A stretch of 64,000 nucleotides of DNA, taken from positions 1 through 64,000 of the forward strand of contig JAVKNF010000012.1 of NCBI GenBank assembly GCA_031537795.1, given 5' to 3'. Origin of the DNA: JAVKNF01 sp031537795. Its GTDB lineage: Bacteria; Pseudomonadota; Alphaproteobacteria; Rickettsiales; Deianiraeaceae. Position 1 is the stretch's first letter, and the number at the start of each line of letters is the position of its first letter. Below are positions 55,346 through 64,000 of this stretch, one piece after another. A program made the translations under genes and the position numbers. The notes under the pieces are model-generated. The model saw nothing but the letters and a program-made list of their open reading frames with translations, was not told the DNA's origin and ran no database searches.

Positions 55346-57163
55346 ATGAAATTAGAAAACAGCTTCTTAATTAGGAAATTTCCAAATCTTGCTAATATTA
55401 TCACATTCTACAAATTATATATTTTCAAATATAGAAAATATTTAGTCTTGGTCTTCATTACAATGATAATTGTCTCTATTTCGACATCGTTTTTAGGTTA
55501 TATAACAAAACCTGTTATAAATGATGTTTTTATTAGAAAAGATGTTAAAATGTTGTATTTAATTTCTTTATCTTATGTCGTTTGCTCTTTAATTAAAGCC
55601 TTGGCTTCTTATTTTCAAAATATTCTAATTTATTTAATACAAGAAAAAGTTATAAATGATGTTAGGCTTGATATTTTTAAGAAAATTTTAAAATTAAAAA
55701 TAGAGTCAATAGATAAAATAACAAAAGGTAAAATATTAACTCTCTTTAATGCAGATTTATCAATGATTAGTGAAAATTTTGCAATTGTTTTTCTAACAAC
55801 TTTTAGAGATTTAGCAACAATGGGCTTTCTTCTTTCTATAGTTTTTTATCAAAATACTGCTTTAGCTTTATTTGCTACAGTTATGTTTCCTTTGGCTCTT
55901 TTCCCCCTTAGAAATATATCAAAAAGTATAAGAAAAAAATATCAAGATAGCCAAAAAAAACAAGATATAATGACAAACACAATCAATGAAACTTTATCTG
56001 GAATTAAAACTATAAAAGCTTATTGCTCTGAATGTTTCGAAATTAGAAGATTTGATCTTATTTTAAAACATTTATTTAAAGTTTCCTTCGGTTTCAAAAG
56101 AAGAGGTTCCTTCGGTTCCCCGTTTATGGAATTTGTGGGAGGTTTGTCTACAACTCTTGTAATTTTATATGGAGGCTTTTTAGTTATAAATGAAAAATCA
56201 GACGCTGGAACTTTCTTTTCATTTTTGATTTCTATAATTTTAGCTTATAAACCTGCAAGGGGTTTATCTGGAATTGGTTTAAAGATGAACGCGGTTAATA
56301 TATCAACAGGAAGAATATTAGATTTACTTCTAATTGAATCTTCATACACAGAAGAATATAATTCCACGAAATATAAACAAATAAATCTTAAACAAAAAGA
56401 AATAGAATTCAAAAATGTATCATTTACATACAAAGAAAAAAACAGTCAAGATGCTCAAAATGATGATATGATTCTAAAAAATATCTCTTTTAAAATAAAA
56501 GAAGGGGAAAAGGTTGCATTTGTAGGGACTTCTGGTTCTGGTAAATCCACGATTGTTGATTTATTGATGGGTTTCTATGAAATAAAAGAAGGGGAAATAT
56601 TAATAGGAGGTTTAAATATAGAAAATATAAATATACAAGAAATAAGAAAAAATATAGGGTACGTCACTCAAGATTCATTTCTTTTCGACGGAGATATAAA
56701 TCGTAATATCATTTACAATACAAAATCTCAAGAACCATACGATATATCTAAAATCAAAGAAATATCTGTAATAGATTTCGAAGAAGAGACTCAAAAACAA
56801 ACAAATTTAATAGAAAACACTGATAATGAAAATAAAATAATAAAACTAAAACTATCAATAGGTCAAAAACAGAGAATAGGTATAGCCAGAGCCATTTACA
56901 AAAACCCAGAGATATTAATATTAGACGAATCAACTTCAGCTTTAGATGCAATTTCCGAAAAGAAAATAATAGATAATGTTTTTGATAATATGCCAAAAAA
57001 GACAGTTATCATTATAGCTCATAGGCTTCATATTTTACCAAGATGTGATAAAATATATGTACTTGATAAAGGTGAAATAATAGAGGAAGGAACTCATGAA
57101 GATTTACTTAAAAAAGATACAAAATATAGTAAAATGTGGTTCACAATGCAACAAGTAATTTAA
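55346..57163 (+). CDS. msbA: ABC transporter, MsbA-type lipid/lipid A flippase
   Basis: Half-size exporter with fused membrane and ATPase domains. The 605-residue product has six helices (about 30-330) and a nucleotide-binding domain from about 355. Motifs are VAFVGTSGSGKSTIVDLL (Walker A, near 390), YVTQDSFLFDG (Q-loop), LSIGQKQRIGIARAIYKNPEILILDESTSALD (signature and Walker B, near 507-540) and IIAHRLHIL (H-loop). LSIGQ replaces the usual LSGGQ. MsbA is preferred because of the gene context of envelope genes, but substrate cannot be proved. A PAP2 phosphatase follows. Confidence 0.87.
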   Translation: MKLENSFLIRKFPNLANIITFYKLYIFKYRKYLVLVFITMIIVSISTSFLGYITKPVINDVFIRKDVKMLYLISLSYVVCSLIKALASYFQNILIYLIQEKVINDVRLDIFKKILKLKIESIDKITKGKILTLFNADLSMISENFAIVFLTTFRDLATMGFLLSIVFYQNTALALFATVMFPLALFPLRNISKSIRKKYQDSQKKQDIMTNTINETLSGIKTIKAYCSECFEIRRFDLILKHLFKVSFGFKRRGSFGSPFMEFVGGLSTTLVILYGGFLVINEKSDAGTFFSFLISIILAYKPARGLSGIGLKMNAVNISTGRILDLLLIESSYTEEYNSTKYKQINLKQKEIEFKNVSFTYKEKNSQDAQNDDMILKNISFKIKEGEKVAFVGTSGSGKSTIVDLLMGFYEIKEGEILIGGLNIENINIQEIRKNIGYVTQDSFLFDGDINRNIIYNTKSQEPYDISKIKEISVIDFEEETQKQTNLIENTDNENKIIKLKLSIGQKQRIGIARAIYKNPEILILDESTSALDAISEKKIIDNVFDNMPKKTVIIIAHRLHILPRCDKIYVLDKGEIIEEGTHEDLLKKDTKYSKMWFTMQQVI

Positions 57164-57223
57164 TTATTTTTGATTTATTTTTAATTTTCTTGTTTTTTAT
57201 TTTTCTTATAGCTCCAATTAATT

Positions 57224-57946
57224 ATGTTGAATATTTCAAAATTTTTATCTCTTTTTGTTCTTTCTTTTTTATTTTTATACAACAATTCATATTCAGGGGC
57301 AGACTTCAGTGGCACTAATTATTCAAATTTTCAAAGAGGAGATTCTCCTAATTGGATTACCGCTCAATCAATTAACGCTCTAGCGATACAAAAGCAAATG
57401 GGCGATATATTACAATTTGCACCTCTTGTTATAGCTTTAGGTTTCGTTTTATATGAACAAGATTCAAATATATTCAAATTAATAAAAAAAGAAAAAACAA
57501 TGAAAGAATTGATAGACAGCCCAATGCAATCTTATAAAGATGACGGTTTATTACAATTAGCATTAGGAACTGGTGCAGCATTAGGAACTATGGGTATCTT
57601 TAAAATTGCAGTAGGAAGACCTAGACCCGCTCAATATGAACGAGGGGAGCAAAATGGTTTATCTTTCTTCTCTGGGCATACAACTATAGCCTTTTCACCT
57701 TCTTTCTTTGTAGCTATGAGATATGGCTGGTTAAAAGCTATACCTTCTTTATTAATTTCAACATTTGTAGGTTATACTAGAGTTGCGGTTAAAGCTCATT
57801 ATGTAACTGATGTTGTTGCGGCTGGTTTAGTGTCATTTTTATATTCTTGGTTATTTACTTTTAAATATGAATATAAAGGCGTTCAAGTGGCTCTAACTCC
57901 GCCAATCAGAGCTCAATATGGAATAGGAGTTCAAGTCTACTGGTAA
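57224..57946 (+). CDS. PAP2-superfamily phosphatase
   Basis: Membrane or periplasmic acid phosphatase, often acting on lipid phosphates such as undecaprenyl diphosphate or lipid A. The 240-residue product has a signal peptide (about 24 residues) and the three signature motifs KIAVGRPRP (near 126), SFFSGHTT (near 147) and TRVAVKAHYVTDV (near 185). The C-terminus resembles a short outer-membrane or soluble tail. A role in lipid A or undecaprenyl recycling next to msbA is inference. The start ATG 57224 is 60 bp after msbA. Confidence 0.85.
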   Translation: MLNISKFLSLFVLSFLFLYNNSYSGADFSGTNYSNFQRGDSPNWITAQSINALAIQKQMGDILQFAPLVIALGFVLYEQDSNIFKLIKKEKTMKELIDSPMQSYKDDGLLQLALGTGAALGTMGIFKIAVGRPRPAQYERGEQNGLSFFSGHTTIAFSPSFFVAMRYGWLKAIPSLLISTFVGYTRVAVKAHYVTDVVAAGLVSFLYSWLFTFKYEYKGVQVALTPPIRAQYGIGVQVYW

Positions 57947-58001
57947 TGAAAATTATAAACAATTTGACAATTATTAATTTACTTAAACAATATTCTCATT
58001 T

Positions 58002-58316
58002 ATGTTAAAAATTAGATTATCCAGAGTCGGAAGAGTGCATTTGCCTTCTTATAGAATAGTTGTGATAGATTCAAAGAAATCTAGAGACGGAGAATGTGTT
58101 GAAGTTATAGGTTTTTACAATCCATTACTTTCAGACGATAAACAAAAAATAAACATTAAAATAAATAGATTCGATTACTGGATTGGAGTTGGGGTTCAAC
58201 CAACGGATACAATAGTTAATTTAGCTAATAAAATTGGAATACAATCTGTTGCAAAGTTTGTAAAGAAAATTACACCAAAAGAAAAAGGCGTCTTCGCAAA
58301 GAAAAAGAAGAAGTAA
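58002..58316 (+). CDS. rpsP: 30S ribosomal protein S16
   Basis: The 104-residue product opens LKIRLSRVGRVHLPSYRIVVIDSKKSRDGECVEVIGFYNPLL, the hallmark S16 N-terminus, and continues with INRFDYWIGVGVQPTDTIVNL. The tail is Lys-rich. Usually grouped with rimM, trmD and rplS; trmD lies at 15980 and the others are not in the window. A TTGACA at 57964-57969 may be part of its promoter, but no good -10 is paired with it. Confidence 0.97.
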   Translation: MLKIRLSRVGRVHLPSYRIVVIDSKKSRDGECVEVIGFYNPLLSDDKQKINIKINRFDYWIGVGVQPTDTIVNLANKIGIQSVAKFVKKITPKEKGVFAKKKKK

Positions 58317-58368
58317 TAAATTTTATAATTATCAAAATAATCTATTTTAGAGATAAAATCTTTTTTTT

Positions 58369-58653
58369 ATGAATTCTGGAGATCTTTTTGATGTAAGATT
58401 TTTGAAATACAATAAAAATTATAGTTTTTATATCAATATATCATCTAAAATATTACCTAGAGCAGTAGATAGAAATAAAATAAAAAGAAGAATGAGAGTT
58501 ATTGTTAAAGATGAACTCAAAAATAAATCAAATAAAAATAAAACCTTACTAATAAATAAATTTCGAAAAGATATACTAGATATTAAATTTGAAGAATTAA
58601 AATATATAACATCTAAAATTATATCTATTAAATACAATAATCAAAAAAACTAG
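58369..58653 (+). CDS. rnpA: Ribonuclease P protein component
   Basis: Protein cofactor of RNase P. The 94-residue product is short and lacks a well-conserved N-terminal part, but has the RNR-type RNA-binding motif ILPRAVDRNKIKRRMRVIVKDEL and the beta-strand pattern before it (SFYINISSKIL). RnpA proteins are usually about 110-120 residues. Its usual partner rpmH is not present; here it follows rpsP. Confidence 0.8.
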   Translation: MNSGDLFDVRFLKYNKNYSFYINISSKILPRAVDRNKIKRRMRVIVKDELKNKSNKNKTLLINKFRKDILDIKFEELKYITSKIISIKYNNQKN

Positions 58654-58671
58654 ATTCAAAAAATTAATTTC

Positions 58672-58715
58672 AATATCTTTACTTTTAAAAAAATAATATC
58701 TTTACTTTTAAAAAA
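58672..58715 (+). repeat. Tandem 23-bp duplication before gdhA
   Basis: AATATCTTTACTTTTAAAAAA occurs at 58672-58692 and 58695-58715, one base before ATG 58717. The copies are offset by 23 bp. The second copy makes the start region; a duplicated leader or slippage product. Confidence 0.8.
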
Positions 58716-58716
58716 T

Positions 58717-60057
58717 ATGTTCTCGTCTAAAAAATTTATTGAAGAGATTTCAAATAAAAATAAGAATGAAGTCGAATTTCTTCAAGCTGTTCTTGAGGTT
58801 TCTTCAACTTTGGAAGATTTTTTAAATGAAAATACAAAATATTTAAAATATAAAATACTAGAAAGAATTTGCGAAGCAGAAAAAATCATAATGTTTAGAG
58901 TGCCTTGGTTAAATGATAAAGGTGAAATGGAAGTTAATAGAGGTTACAGAGTTCAAATGAATTCCGCTATAGGTCCTTATAAAGGTGGGTTAAGATTTCA
59001 CCCTTCTGTTAATTTAAGTATACTAAAATTCTTGGCTTTTGAGCAAACTTTTAAAAATTCTTTAACAACTTTACCTATGGGCGGTGGAAAAGGTGGTTCT
59101 GATTTTGACCCAAAAGGTAAAAGTGATAATGAAGTGATGAATTTTTGCCAAAGTTTTATGAATGGGCTTTTTTCTCATATAGGCCATAACACAGATGTCC
59201 CTGCTGGAGATATTGGAGTTGGAGGAAGAGAAATTGGTTATCTTTTCGGGCAATATAAAAAATTGAAAAATGAGTTTACTGGTGTTTTTACAGGCAAGAA
59301 TAAAGAATTTGGAGGAAGCCTTATAAGACCTGAAGCTACAGGGTATGGCTGTGTAATTTTTACAGAAGAAATGTTAAAATTTAATAAAAAAAATTCGATC
59401 AAAGGTAAAAACATTGTGATTTCAGGCTCCGGAAATGTAGCTCAATATGCTTGCGAACATATTAATTCTTTAGGCGGTAAAGTTTTAACGATGTCCGATT
59501 CCAATGGTTTTATTTATGATAAAGATGGAATAAATCCAGAAAAACTGGCATATATTATGGAATTAAAAAATGTAAAAAGAGGTAGAGTTTCAGAATATAC
59601 TACAAAATATAAAGCGGAATATTTCGAAAATCAAAAACCTTGGAAAATAGCTTGCGATATTGCAATTCCTTGTGCCACACAAAACGAAATGAATTTAGAT
59701 GACGTGAAAAGCCTTGTAAAAAATGGCTGTTTTTGCATTACGGAAGGTGCAAATATGCCTCTATCTATTGATGCTATTAATTTCTTGATTGAAAATAATA
59801 TCTTATATGCCCCAGGGAAAGCTACAAATGCAGGAGGCGTTGCAACTTCAGGGCTAGAAATGACTCAAAATTCAATGAGATTAAACTGGGGGAGAGATGA
59901 GGTTTATAATAATTTAGAAAAAATTATGAAGAATATCCACAATCAAACTATAAATTTCGGAAAAGAAAAAAATGGATACATAAATTATGTAAAAGGGTCA
60001 AACATAGCTGGTTTTATAAAAGTTGCAGAAGCTATGATAGCACAAGGTTGCGTTTAA
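58717..60057 (+). CDS. gdhA: NADP-type glutamate dehydrogenase
   Basis: Hexameric enzyme linking 2-oxoglutarate, ammonia and glutamate. The 446-residue product is the size of the NADP-dependent bacterial enzyme: RVPWLNDKGEMEVNRGYRVQMNSAIGPYKGGLRFHP (near 62-95), LPMGGGKGGSDFDPKGK with the catalytic Lys/Asp region, DVPAGDIGVGGREIG, and the nucleotide-binding ISGSGNVAQYACEHI (near 235). The coenzyme assignment is by family. Retention suggests nitrogen assimilation or glutamate use as carbon source. Confidence 0.95.
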   Translation: MFSSKKFIEEISNKNKNEVEFLQAVLEVSSTLEDFLNENTKYLKYKILERICEAEKIIMFRVPWLNDKGEMEVNRGYRVQMNSAIGPYKGGLRFHPSVNLSILKFLAFEQTFKNSLTTLPMGGGKGGSDFDPKGKSDNEVMNFCQSFMNGLFSHIGHNTDVPAGDIGVGGREIGYLFGQYKKLKNEFTGVFTGKNKEFGGSLIRPEATGYGCVIFTEEMLKFNKKNSIKGKNIVISGSGNVAQYACEHINSLGGKVLTMSDSNGFIYDKDGINPEKLAYIMELKNVKRGRVSEYTTKYKAEYFENQKPWKIACDIAIPCATQNEMNLDDVKSLVKNGCFCITEGANMPLSIDAINFLIENNILYAPGKATNAGGVATSGLEMTQNSMRLNWGRDEVYNNLEKIMKNIHNQTINFGKEKNGYINYVKGSNIAGFIKVAEAMIAQGCV

Positions 60058-60141
60058 TTTTTCAAAAATACAACTGATAGGAAGCTAGGTGTTTAAAATA
60101 CTTGTTATTTAATATTTTTAATATAAAATTCTGTGTTTAGT

Positions 60142-62228
60142 ATGTCAGAAGTAGCTTCAACAATTTCAGCACCTCAAACAATTTCAGATTCAGAAGGAAA
60201 AACAGAACAAGAGATAAATGTTATATATAATGTAAAAGAACAACTGCAAGAAGAAATAAGCTTTTCAGAAAAAATAAAAAGAAAACTTGCTACTCCATTT
60301 ATTAGTTTATATGAGTTCTTTGTTGAACCAAGAGAGATTAATATTAATGAAAATCTAAGATACATGAAAGAGACTATGATTAACGGAATAATCCGTGTAA
60401 TATTATCTGGAAAGAATATAAATTCTGATGCTAAAATCTCTAGTCTCATTCACGAAAAAAAAGAAGGAACAGAAGAAGTAGCAGAAGAAGAAGTAGCAGA
60501 AGGAAAAATAATAACAGCAACATTCACAGGACAACTCACCACTGCACAAAATACACAATATGAAACTTTAAAAAAAATGTCTGTTCAAGAATTACTCGCA
60601 AGCAGAATCTTGATAACGGAGAGAAATGAAGATGAAAAAATAACTGTAATAAAAAAAATAAAAGGTACAAAAGAAGATGATTATCAAAAAAATAAAGACA
60701 GAATATTAGAAAAAGAAGAAGAAAAAGAGTACAGGGAAGAAGAAATGGAATTTGAGCAATTTTGTGATGCTGTAAAAGAAAACAGAATAAATATATTAGA
60801 TCAGAATAATAATTTAATAAATGCAAAAAGAACGAAAACATCTCAAGAGCAAATAAATCAATTTGCTAATAAAGAAGTATTCAAAAAAAAAGACAAACAA
60901 AGTTATGATAAGTTTAAAGAACGATTTGAAAGCTATAAAGATATAGGGAAAAAATATCATAGTTCATCAAACAGCAATAAACTTGAGATGAAGAAAGATA
61001 TAACAAGTCCATTTCCAAGTCAAGAGATTCAAATAAAAAAACTTATAACAGATGATAAAGAAACAATAGATAAAAAAAATATATAGATACTTTTGAATTT
61101 CAAGTACCTTATTATTTAGTAACAGAAAAAGGTCTTTTATTAGATGATGAACGCTTTAAATACGATCCACAAACAATAAACGCAGCTATTGCTCCAGAAT
61201 TAAGTAAAGAAAAAATAAAAGATTTTGTAAAAAATCTATTTTTATCAGCATTAAAGAATGAAACAAATATAATATATTGCCCGATTTATAGCATTGAATC
61301 AGAAGATTTGCAAGAGTTTGTTTATAGTGCAATGAGAGAAGAGCAATCGCTATACATGGCACAAAATATAAATTTCTATCTACATCTCTCCCCTTATAAG
61401 GAAGGAAGAGAAGCTGCTTATGAATTGCAAAATAGTCAAAATACAGACGATCTATCTATTTTATGCAATCTTGCAAAAAGTGGCGAGAAGATAACTTATG
61501 CCGTCTTTAATAAAGAATACTTCGCAAATAAATTAAAAAATTATGGAACAGATATAAAATTTATAGAAGCTAATAAAGAAAATGAAATAGATTTTGTTTG
61601 CGAAGAAGCAAAAGAAAGAAAGGAAAATGAAATTTTTACAAGAAAGAAAATAAATAATGTTGAGAAAGATAAAGTTTTTACTTTTAAGTCTGATTTTTCT
61701 ATTGATACAAATAAAAATCCAAATTATGAACTAAAGCATTCATTTCATCCGTTAAACAGATCTGAACACTCTGAAAATTCTAATATTATAAATCAAGCAA
61801 GAATATTACAGATTAGAAATCAACAAATAGTATCAAATAATTTTGAAGAAAACCAAAATAAAGTTTTACTTAAAGATAGCTTAGAAACACAGAAAATTGT
61901 CTTGGGAAGCTCTGCTGTACTTGGGGTTGCTTCTTTAGCCGCTGTATATATTTTAGGCACTTCAATGTTACCTATTATCGCGCTTCCAATATTAATTGCT
62001 GGTTTTGGATTTTATAATACAAAAGAATTAAATAAAGACATAGAAAAAATAAATATTAAAATTAAAAATAATAATGAAGAAATTCTTAAAAACAACAATA
62101 CAATAGAACATCTAAGAGCAATATATAATCAAAAAATTGAAAAAGAAAATCAAATTAACGAAGAAAGAAAACCAGAATCTTCACACTCCTTGAAAATTCA
62201 AAATCAAAGAAGATATATTTCAGAATAA
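60142..62228 (+). pseudogene. Hypothetical protein with two C-terminal membrane helices, split by a frameshift at an A8 run
   Basis: ATG 60142 (a GTG at 60133 is in frame) gives a 314-residue part ending at TAG 61084. The neighbouring frame is open from before this stop: it reads IDTFEFQVPYYLVTEKGLLLDDERF and continues to 62228, well before its first ATG at 61332. The junction is a run of eight A at 61072-61079, with AAA AAA in the incoming frame; a -1 slip or one-base polymerase slip joins the halves into about 695 residues. The joined protein is charged and Glu/Lys rich, with two hydrophobic helices (near KIVLGSSAVLGVASLAAVYILG and PIIALPILIAGFGF, 61900-62025) and a coiled-coil-like tail. 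No family is recognised. It may be a fresh pseudogene, a sequencing error or a slippage-decoded gene. Confidence 0.75.
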
Positions 62229-62266
62229 AGATTTAATTTAAATTTAGAATTAAATTAAGATATAAA

Positions 62267-62295
62267 TTGACAAAGCCCAAAAAATATGCTATTAT
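62267..62295 (+). promoter_or_regulatory. Near-consensus sigma70 promoter
   Basis: TTGACA (62267-62272), 17-bp spacer, TATTAT (62290-62295). The expected start near 62302 leaves only about seven bases before ATG 62309, so the mRNA is nearly leaderless and has no Shine-Dalgarno. Confidence 0.7.
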
Positions 62296-62308
62296 ATAAG
62301 TAGCAACT

Positions 62309-62899
62309 ATGAAAAACAATACATTGTATAAAATTGATATAAAAAAAATTTCAATTCTTTTTATAATATTTTGTTTTAATTCTCTTGCATCCTCTAAAAC
62401 AATTTTATATAATATAGACGATGTTTCAAGTATAAATATTCAATATCTTCCTATAAATTGTGAAATAAAGCAAAAATTACCAAAAATAAAAAGAAATAAA
62501 AAGAAAGAAAGAAAGATTGATAAAATTAAAGCAATTAGTATAAATAAAATAGATGTAAAAGCAATAAAAGAGGTCGAAAAAATAGAAGAAAAAATAGAAA
62601 CTCCTATTCAGTTGAAAGAAAAAGAAGAGGAAGTGAGTATTTCTGAAAATAATCCAGAAGAGAAAATAGTTCAAGCGATTGAAGTTCCAAACAAAAAAAT
62701 TATACATAAAAATATTTATCTAATTGAAGATAAATTTTATGAAGAAGATAAAAATATAAAACCTATAACAATAAAATACAAAGACAACTCTTCTTTTAAA
62801 TGTGAAAAGAAATGGGCCAGATTTATATCAGAGAAAGATTTAGAATCTATTGATAGCAAAATAAACGAACAAATCTTCCAGATAAATAAAAAAATCTAA
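62309..62899 (+). CDS. Hypothetical exported lysine/glutamate-rich protein
   Basis: The 196-residue product has a signal-like N-terminus (KKISILFIIFCFNSLASSKTI, cleavage likely near residue 29) and a mature part of mostly Lys, Glu and Ile, including KEVEKIEEKIETPIQLKEKEEEV. It probably is extended or coiled. The C-terminus has two cysteines around (FKCEKKW and upstream INCEIKQ) that might pair. No family recognised. The next gene starts 8 bp downstream. Confidence 0.7.
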   Translation: MKNNTLYKIDIKKISILFIIFCFNSLASSKTILYNIDDVSSINIQYLPINCEIKQKLPKIKRNKKKERKIDKIKAISINKIDVKAIKEVEKIEEKIETPIQLKEKEEEVSISENNPEEKIVQAIEVPNKKIIHKNIYLIEDKFYEEDKNIKPITIKYKDNSSFKCEKKWARFISEKDLESIDSKINEQIFQINKKI

Positions 62900-62907
62900 T
62901 CAAAATT

Positions 62908-63711
62908 ATGACATACAATCTTTTAGCAATATATTTTCTAATATTTTTATATTTTTTCAATTTATATCATATAGATTATTTTAAAAATTTCAGCTCTAAA
63001 ATTTATCCTTTATTTGGAATTTTTAACTTTCTGGTTTTTTCTATAAAGAAGTTTTATTTTGGTATTTATCTCGCTGAAAATGACCTCTTTTTAGCTATTA
63101 TTTCTGTTTTTATAAGTATAACACTAGGCATGATTTGGTTTTTAACTAAAAATGTATTTAAAATTTTAAAATTTGATAAAGATCAAAAAAAAGAAGATTC
63201 AATCAAAGAAGAAATTTTACCTAGTTTTTTATTAAGAGAAAGAAAAATACATCAGATTGAAGCACCAAAAACTGAAATATCTAATAAAAATAAAGATATT
63301 TCTAACACCGATTTTTTGTTAATGCCTCCTGCTGGGAAAATCTCTATTTTAGAGAAAGTCGATAAACAAAATAAAGAGATAAATGAAAAAATAAACCAAA
63401 TTGAAGAAAATTATAACCAAAAATTTAATAAATTAATCAATGATTATGAAAGAAAGATACATAAAATTGAAGAAGAGAAAAATACAAAAGCAGAAGAAAA
63501 TATAAAGAACGAGATATTGCTTTACAAAGAGAAAACTCATTCATATATAGAAGAATTGAAACAACAATTTTACAACAATGAGAAAATTGAAAATATAGAA
63601 AAGAAAATTGAAAATATAAATATAGAACTTGGGCTTTTGATCAAAGATACTCAAAATTTTGTTGACAAAATTGGCAATATTATAGAAATAACAGGCACAA
63701 GAAATAAGTAG
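62908..63711 (+). CDS. Hypothetical membrane protein with C-terminal coiled coil
   Basis: The 267-residue product has three predicted helices (about 4-18, 33-49 and 60-82, the last AIISVFISITLGMIWFLTKNVF), then a polar Glu/Lys/Asn region with a long heptad-like coiled coil (about 145-230, NKEINEKINQIEENYNQKFNKL). No family is recognised. It forms a pair with the preceding gene. Such topology suits a scaffold or tether at the membrane, but nothing proves it. Confidence 0.7.
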   Translation: MTYNLLAIYFLIFLYFFNLYHIDYFKNFSSKIYPLFGIFNFLVFSIKKFYFGIYLAENDLFLAIISVFISITLGMIWFLTKNVFKILKFDKDQKKEDSIKEEILPSFLLRERKIHQIEAPKTEISNKNKDISNTDFLLMPPAGKISILEKVDKQNKEINEKINQIEENYNQKFNKLINDYERKIHKIEEEKNTKAEENIKNEILLYKEKTHSYIEELKQQFYNNEKIENIEKKIENINIELGLLIKDTQNFVDKIGNIIEITGTRNK

Positions 63712-63786
63712 ATTTAATCTTTTCTCTAAAATGTTAAAATTCAAAAAAATTAAGGTAATAATATATTTAATTAACCCACTTTTTTC

Positions 63787-63815
63787 TTGACATTAAGAAA
63801 ATATATAATTATAAC
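63787..63815 (+). promoter_or_regulatory. Promoter of the second transposase
   Basis: TTGACA (63787-63792), 17-bp spacer, TATAAC (63810-63815), 24 bp before ATG 63840. As in the first element, the -35 box probably lies within or next to a terminal repeat, which cannot be confirmed without the other end. Confidence 0.65.
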
Positions 63816-63839
63816 TAATCAAGATTATTGATTTTGTTT

Positions 63840-64000
63840 ATGTCTTTTGAAAGTTTATTTGATTTATTAGAAAAATTCTCAGATGAGAAAAAATGTATTG
63901 AATATTTTACATCCCTTCGTTTTAAGAATGGTGCATTTTGTCCTCATTGTGGGAGTAATAGAAAAATACATCACTTTGAAGATGGCAAAAGACATAAGTG
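63840..64000 (+). CDS. Second IS1595-family transposase (partial, runs off the right edge)
   Basis: ATG 63840 opens MSFESLFDLLEKFSDEKKCI and continues with YFTSLRFKNGAFCPHCGSNRK, the N-terminal zinc ribbon of IS1595-type transposases; 53 codons are visible before the edge. It differs clearly from the transposase at 31172-32107, so it belongs to another element. Identification rests on the zinc ribbon, the spacing and the typical FxxxxxFxxEKxCIEYFxSLRF pattern. Confidence 0.75.
   Translation, partial: MSFESLFDLLEKFSDEKKCIEYFTSLRFKNGAFCPHCGSNRKIHHFEDGKRHK

Noticed and set aside
57964..57991. Promoter for rpsP
   Set aside because: TTGACA is perfect but no -10 box lies at 16-18 bp; TATTCT is 21 bp away.
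63730..63790. Left terminal inverted repeat of the second IS element
   Set aside because: The opposite end is beyond the window, so the boundary cannot be verified.

Overview
The window comes from a very A+T-rich, host-associated alphaproteobacterium, most likely of the Rickettsiales type. Evidence: short intergenic gaps, scattered single housekeeping genes (atpG, an S10-like gene, pheS without pheT, rnpA without rpmH), a lone VirB10 type IV secretion component, an IalB-like secreted protein, a CADD-like diiron protein and a DMT-family transporter that fits metabolite import. TGA, TAG and TAA all end intact genes, so the code looks standard. I cannot name the genus from this sequence. Retention of aroB/aroK and glutamate dehydrogenase would be more than many obligate intracellular relatives keep. 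LAYOUT: 1-1244 holds the 5' part of an unrecognised minus-strand gene ending (at the window edge) in a 36-bp tandem repeat. 1431-4794 is alaS coupled to a DMT transporter. 4787-14161 is one giant minus-strand gene (3124 aa) with an embedded SecA-like ATPase core and a C-terminal membrane anchor. 14240-26403 is a housekeeping block: murB, atpG, trmD, an LptF/G permease, an unknown lipoprotein, an S10-like gene, gyrA, bamA, rlmB, tspO, lipA; a CAU-anticodon tRNA and pgk follow. 27820-32169 is a complete IS1595-type transposon: perfect 23-bp terminal inverted repeats, an 8-bp target duplication, an intact transposase and a decayed restriction-modification passenger. 32222-36688 is secG-like, lolA-like, ftsW, murG, an adenylate kinase with an N-terminal membrane segment, and an IalB-like protein. 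tRNA-Leu(UAA), ychF, the CADD-like gene, miaA, mreC, virB10, dut, pheS, a yfgM-position membrane protein, bamB, a hypothetical membrane protein and uvrB follow to 48600. 48652-52121 is a compact operon: split transketolase, aroB and aroK. 52131-55221 (minus) is prfA, cca and a divergent ftsY. 55346-60057 is msbA, a PAP2 phosphatase, rpsP, rnpA and gdhA. 60142-63711 holds unrecognised proteins, the first split by a frameshift at an A8 run. From 63840 a second, different IS1595-family transposase begins and runs off the window. HOW THE GENES WORK TOGETHER: the envelope theme is strong. MurB, MurG, FtsW and MreC serve peptidoglycan and shape; LptF/G and MsbA serve lipid export; BamA, BamB and LolA serve outer-membrane protein and lipoprotein delivery; SecG and FtsY serve secretion. 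The transketolase-aroB-aroK operon points to a working supply of erythrose 4-phosphate into the shikimate pathway, and the CADD-like protein may make p-aminobenzoate by a chorismate-independent route. The most noteworthy items are the giant SecA-like protein, the membrane-anchored adenylate kinase, the transposon that carried a restriction-modification gene, and the A8-frameshifted gene.
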